A stretch of DNA of 64,000 nt. Source: Streptomyces sclerotialus (GTDB lineage: Bacteria; Actinomycetota; Actinomycetes; Streptomycetales; Streptomycetaceae). Both the position numbers and the translations under genes were made by a program. The notes under the pieces were generated by a model. It did no database searches, was not told the DNA's origin, and saw only the letters and a program-made list of their open reading frames with translations. Positions 62,479-64,000 of the stretch are shown here, one piece after another (within the stretch, counting starts at the first letter, position 1; every line of letters begins with the position of its first letter). The DNA lies in the NCBI RefSeq assembly GCF_040907265.1, contig NZ_JBFOHP010000002.1:5456001-5520000 (forward strand), given 5' to 3'.

Positions 62479-63866
62479 GCAGCCGGATCCCCCTGGACCT
62501 GCTGCGTGAGCTGGGGCGGTCCGAAGGCGGTGCCGAGGCGCTGCGGCTGCTCGTCGACGACCAGCGCGTACGGCGGCTGCTGGCGCTGCGCGCACTGCTG
62601 GACGCGGTGGACACCGCCCGCGCCCCCAGCGTGCCGCGGCGCGCGGCGGCACGCGTCGCCGAGCACTGGGCGCTCCTCGAAGCCGCCGACCACGCCGCCC
62701 GGGACACCACCCGCCAGGTGCTGTACTACCCGCTGCTCGGCCCCTGGGTACGGCGCGCGCTGCGCGGTCTCGCCGCCGCCGTCCCGCCGCCGCACCTCCT
62801 CCCCGACCTGGAACACCTCGGGGCCGTCGCCGCCGCCGCTGCCGCCCGCGCCGGGCTGCCGTTCACGCTCCGGCTGCGCGCCCCCGACGGCACGCTCGCG
62901 CTGCCCACCCTCGGCGCGTACACCCTGCCCGGCACCAGGCGCCAGGGCCCGCCGCGCGACGTGGAGATCACCTGCCGGAACGGGGCGCTGACCCTCCGCC
63001 CCGCCGCGGGCCGGCCCGCCGTGCTGCTCCACCGGCCGGACGGTACCTGGGAGTCGGCCGACCCCGCGTGGCGGCCGCTGCGCCGGCTCACCGGCGGGCC
63101 ACGCGCCGTACTCCTGGACGACCTCGACCCCTTCCGTACCGCCGACAGCGGCCTGGAGCGGCACGGGCTCAAACCCGCCGAGCGGCTCACCACCGCCGAC
63201 CGGGCGGGCTGGCAGGCGGCCTGGGCCGGGGCCTGGCCGCTGCTGGAGCGCGGCGGCCCCACGCGCGCCCTGGAGGCGGAGATCCTGCTGGACTGCATCG
63301 TGCCGCTCGCGCCACCGCCGCAGGCCGGGCCGCACGCCGCGGGCCCCGCGCACTGCAGCGGCACCCGCCGCGAGGCGTTCGGCGCGGTGCTCAGCTCCGC
63401 GCCGCAGACCCCCGCCTTCCTCGCCGCGACGCTCGTCCACGAGCTCCAGCACGCCAAACTGTCCGCGCTCACCGAGCTGACCCCGCTGCACCACGACACC
63501 GGCACCACCCGGCACTGGGCGCCCTGGCGGCCCGACCCGCGTCCCTTCGACGGGCTGCTCCAGGGCACGTACTCGCACCTCGCGCTCGCCGACTACTGGC
63601 AGCGCTTCGCGCTGACCGCCGAGAACGCGCTGGAGCGCCACACCGCCTGGGCCGAGCACTCCCGCTGCCGGGAACAGGTCGGCGCCGCGCTGCCCACGCT
63701 GCTCGGCTCGCGCGCCCTCACCCCGGCCGGCCGCGTGCTGACCGGCGCGATGGCCGACCGGCTCACCCGATTGCGGGAACGGCCGCCCCCGGAGGGCTAC
63801 ATGGCCCGCGCGAGCGCCTACGTGGAGACCTCACGGACGATGTGGCGGCGTCAGCACGCGCGATGA
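62475..63866 (+). CDS. HEXXH-motif protein of the FxSxx locus (putative peptide hydroxylase)
   Basis: 463 residues. HELQH at 322-326 (H322, E323, H326) lies in a C-terminal domain; the first 300 residues are helical then beta-rich. HEXXH proteins next to radical SAM RiPP genes are annotated as 2-oxoglutarate-dependent peptide beta-hydroxylases (family knowledge; not a protease). Overlap with the rSAM gene indicates co-translation, so it probably modifies the same precursor. Confidence 0.8.
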   Translation: MSSRIPLDLLRELGRSEGGAEALRLLVDDQRVRRLLALRALLDAVDTARAPSVPRRAAARVAEHWALLEAADHAARDTTRQVLYYPLLGPWVRRALRGLAAAVPPPHLLPDLEHLGAVAAAAAARAGLPFTLRLRAPDGTLALPTLGAYTLPGTRRQGPPRDVEITCRNGALTLRPAAGRPAVLLHRPDGTWESADPAWRPLRRLTGGPRAVLLDDLDPFRTADSGLERHGLKPAERLTTADRAGWQAAWAGAWPLLERGGPTRALEAEILLDCIVPLAPPPQAGPHAAGPAHCSGTRREAFGAVLSSAPQTPAFLAATLVHELQHAKLSALTELTPLHHDTGTTRHWAPWRPDPRPFDGLLQGTYSHLALADYWQRFALTAENALERHTAWAEHSRCREQVGAALPTLLGSRALTPAGRVLTGAMADRLTRLRERPPPEGYMARASAYVETSRTMWRRQHAR

Positions 63867-63966
63867 CCGCCGACGACCGGTTCGCCGGTGTATGTTCCCC
63901 CCAAGGGCAGCTCTGACGGTCCTTGCCCGGCCGTTCGTTCGTACGCAAGACGAGGGAGTCGTTCGA

Positions 63967-64000
63967 ATGCCCGCAGCGCGCAGGACCATCTCGCACGGAG
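63967..64000 (+). CDS. Next gene of the block, cut by the window edge
   Basis: Only MPAARRTISHG is visible from ATG 63967, preceded by GAGGGAG at a proper distance. Its identity cannot be judged; FxSxx loci often continue with fxsC (TIR-like) or a TPR/NB-ARC gene. Confidence 0.5.
   Translation, partial: MPAARRTISHG

Noticed and set aside
63863..63916. 17-codon frame MTADDRFAGVCSPQGQL after the HEXXH gene
   Set aside because: Too short, no ribosome site of its own and no known family; probably intergenic.

Overview
The window looks like a chromosomal segment of a Streptomyces or very close relative. Base composition is very GC-rich with strong G/C preference at third codon positions. It carries hallmark genes: a WhiB-family wblE, the SigH sigma factor with its anti-sigma partner, nickel superoxide dismutase with its SodX peptidase, das-type aminosugar genes, snapalysin with a divergent LysR regulator, and a conserved 59-residue DUF6104 protein. 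From memory, the order das permeases - dasD - PdtaS-like kinase - wblE - lipid kinase - sigH ... sodN/sodX - amino-acid ABC importer - malic enzyme - MDR dehydrogenase matches the S. coelicolor SCO523x-SCO526x region, with accessory genes in between. No tRNA, rRNA, CRISPR array or intact insertion sequence was seen.

Layout. 1-4.75 kb: aminosugar uptake and catabolism (dasB, dasC, dasD, then a double-SIS aminosugar-phosphate enzyme). 4.9-6.5 kb: a divergent SDR/TetR pair sharing two copies of a TAGCGNNCGCTA operator; the TetR reading frame is broken in a poly-C tract. 6.9-12.6 kb: PdtaS-type histidine kinase with a DasR-like site upstream, an 18-bp x 9 minisatellite, wblE, a diacylglycerol-kinase-like enzyme, a small membrane protein, a MITE-like 147-bp element, sigH and its RsbW-like anti-sigma. 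12.8-25.2 kb: housekeeping and accessory genes (GNAT, UBP finger, Na+/H+ antiporter, PLP enzyme, amidase, AraC, glutaminase, VOC, KASIII, epimerase, CorA, MFS/FadR pair). 25.6-29.4 kb: snpA/snpR and a DGPF-ECF42 sigma pair. 29.4-35.4 kb: a membrane protein, three GAF-ANTAR regulators and a reductase/desaturase operon. 35.4-39.0 kb: small conserved proteins, a DEAD-box helicase and a cold-shock protein with a leader hairpin. 39.5-49.8 kb: sodN/sodX, CGNR regulator, methyltransferase, a polar amino-acid ABC importer, malic enzyme, MDR dehydrogenase, HutD and an orphan solute-binding lipoprotein. 49.8-53.8 kb: a frameshifted HTH remnant before a Clp-N protein, an SCO6745-family protein, and a PadR/DUF4097 operon with a clear operator.

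53.9-64.0 kb is the most unusual region: one co-directional block. It encodes a small trypsin-co-occurring (CU044_2847-type) protein, a trypsin-like protease fused to a VMAP-type C-terminal region, a MoxR-type AAA+ ATPase, and a 1097-residue SAV_2336-type protein with a vWA-like domain and a TPR-like tail. It continues with a 76-residue precursor ending in the FxSxx-COOH motif, a radical SAM maturase and an HEXXH-motif protein. I interpret it as a VMAP-MoxR-vWA ternary biological-conflict module joined to a ribosomally made, post-translationally cyclised peptide (FxSxx) pathway. The block runs off the right edge of the window.
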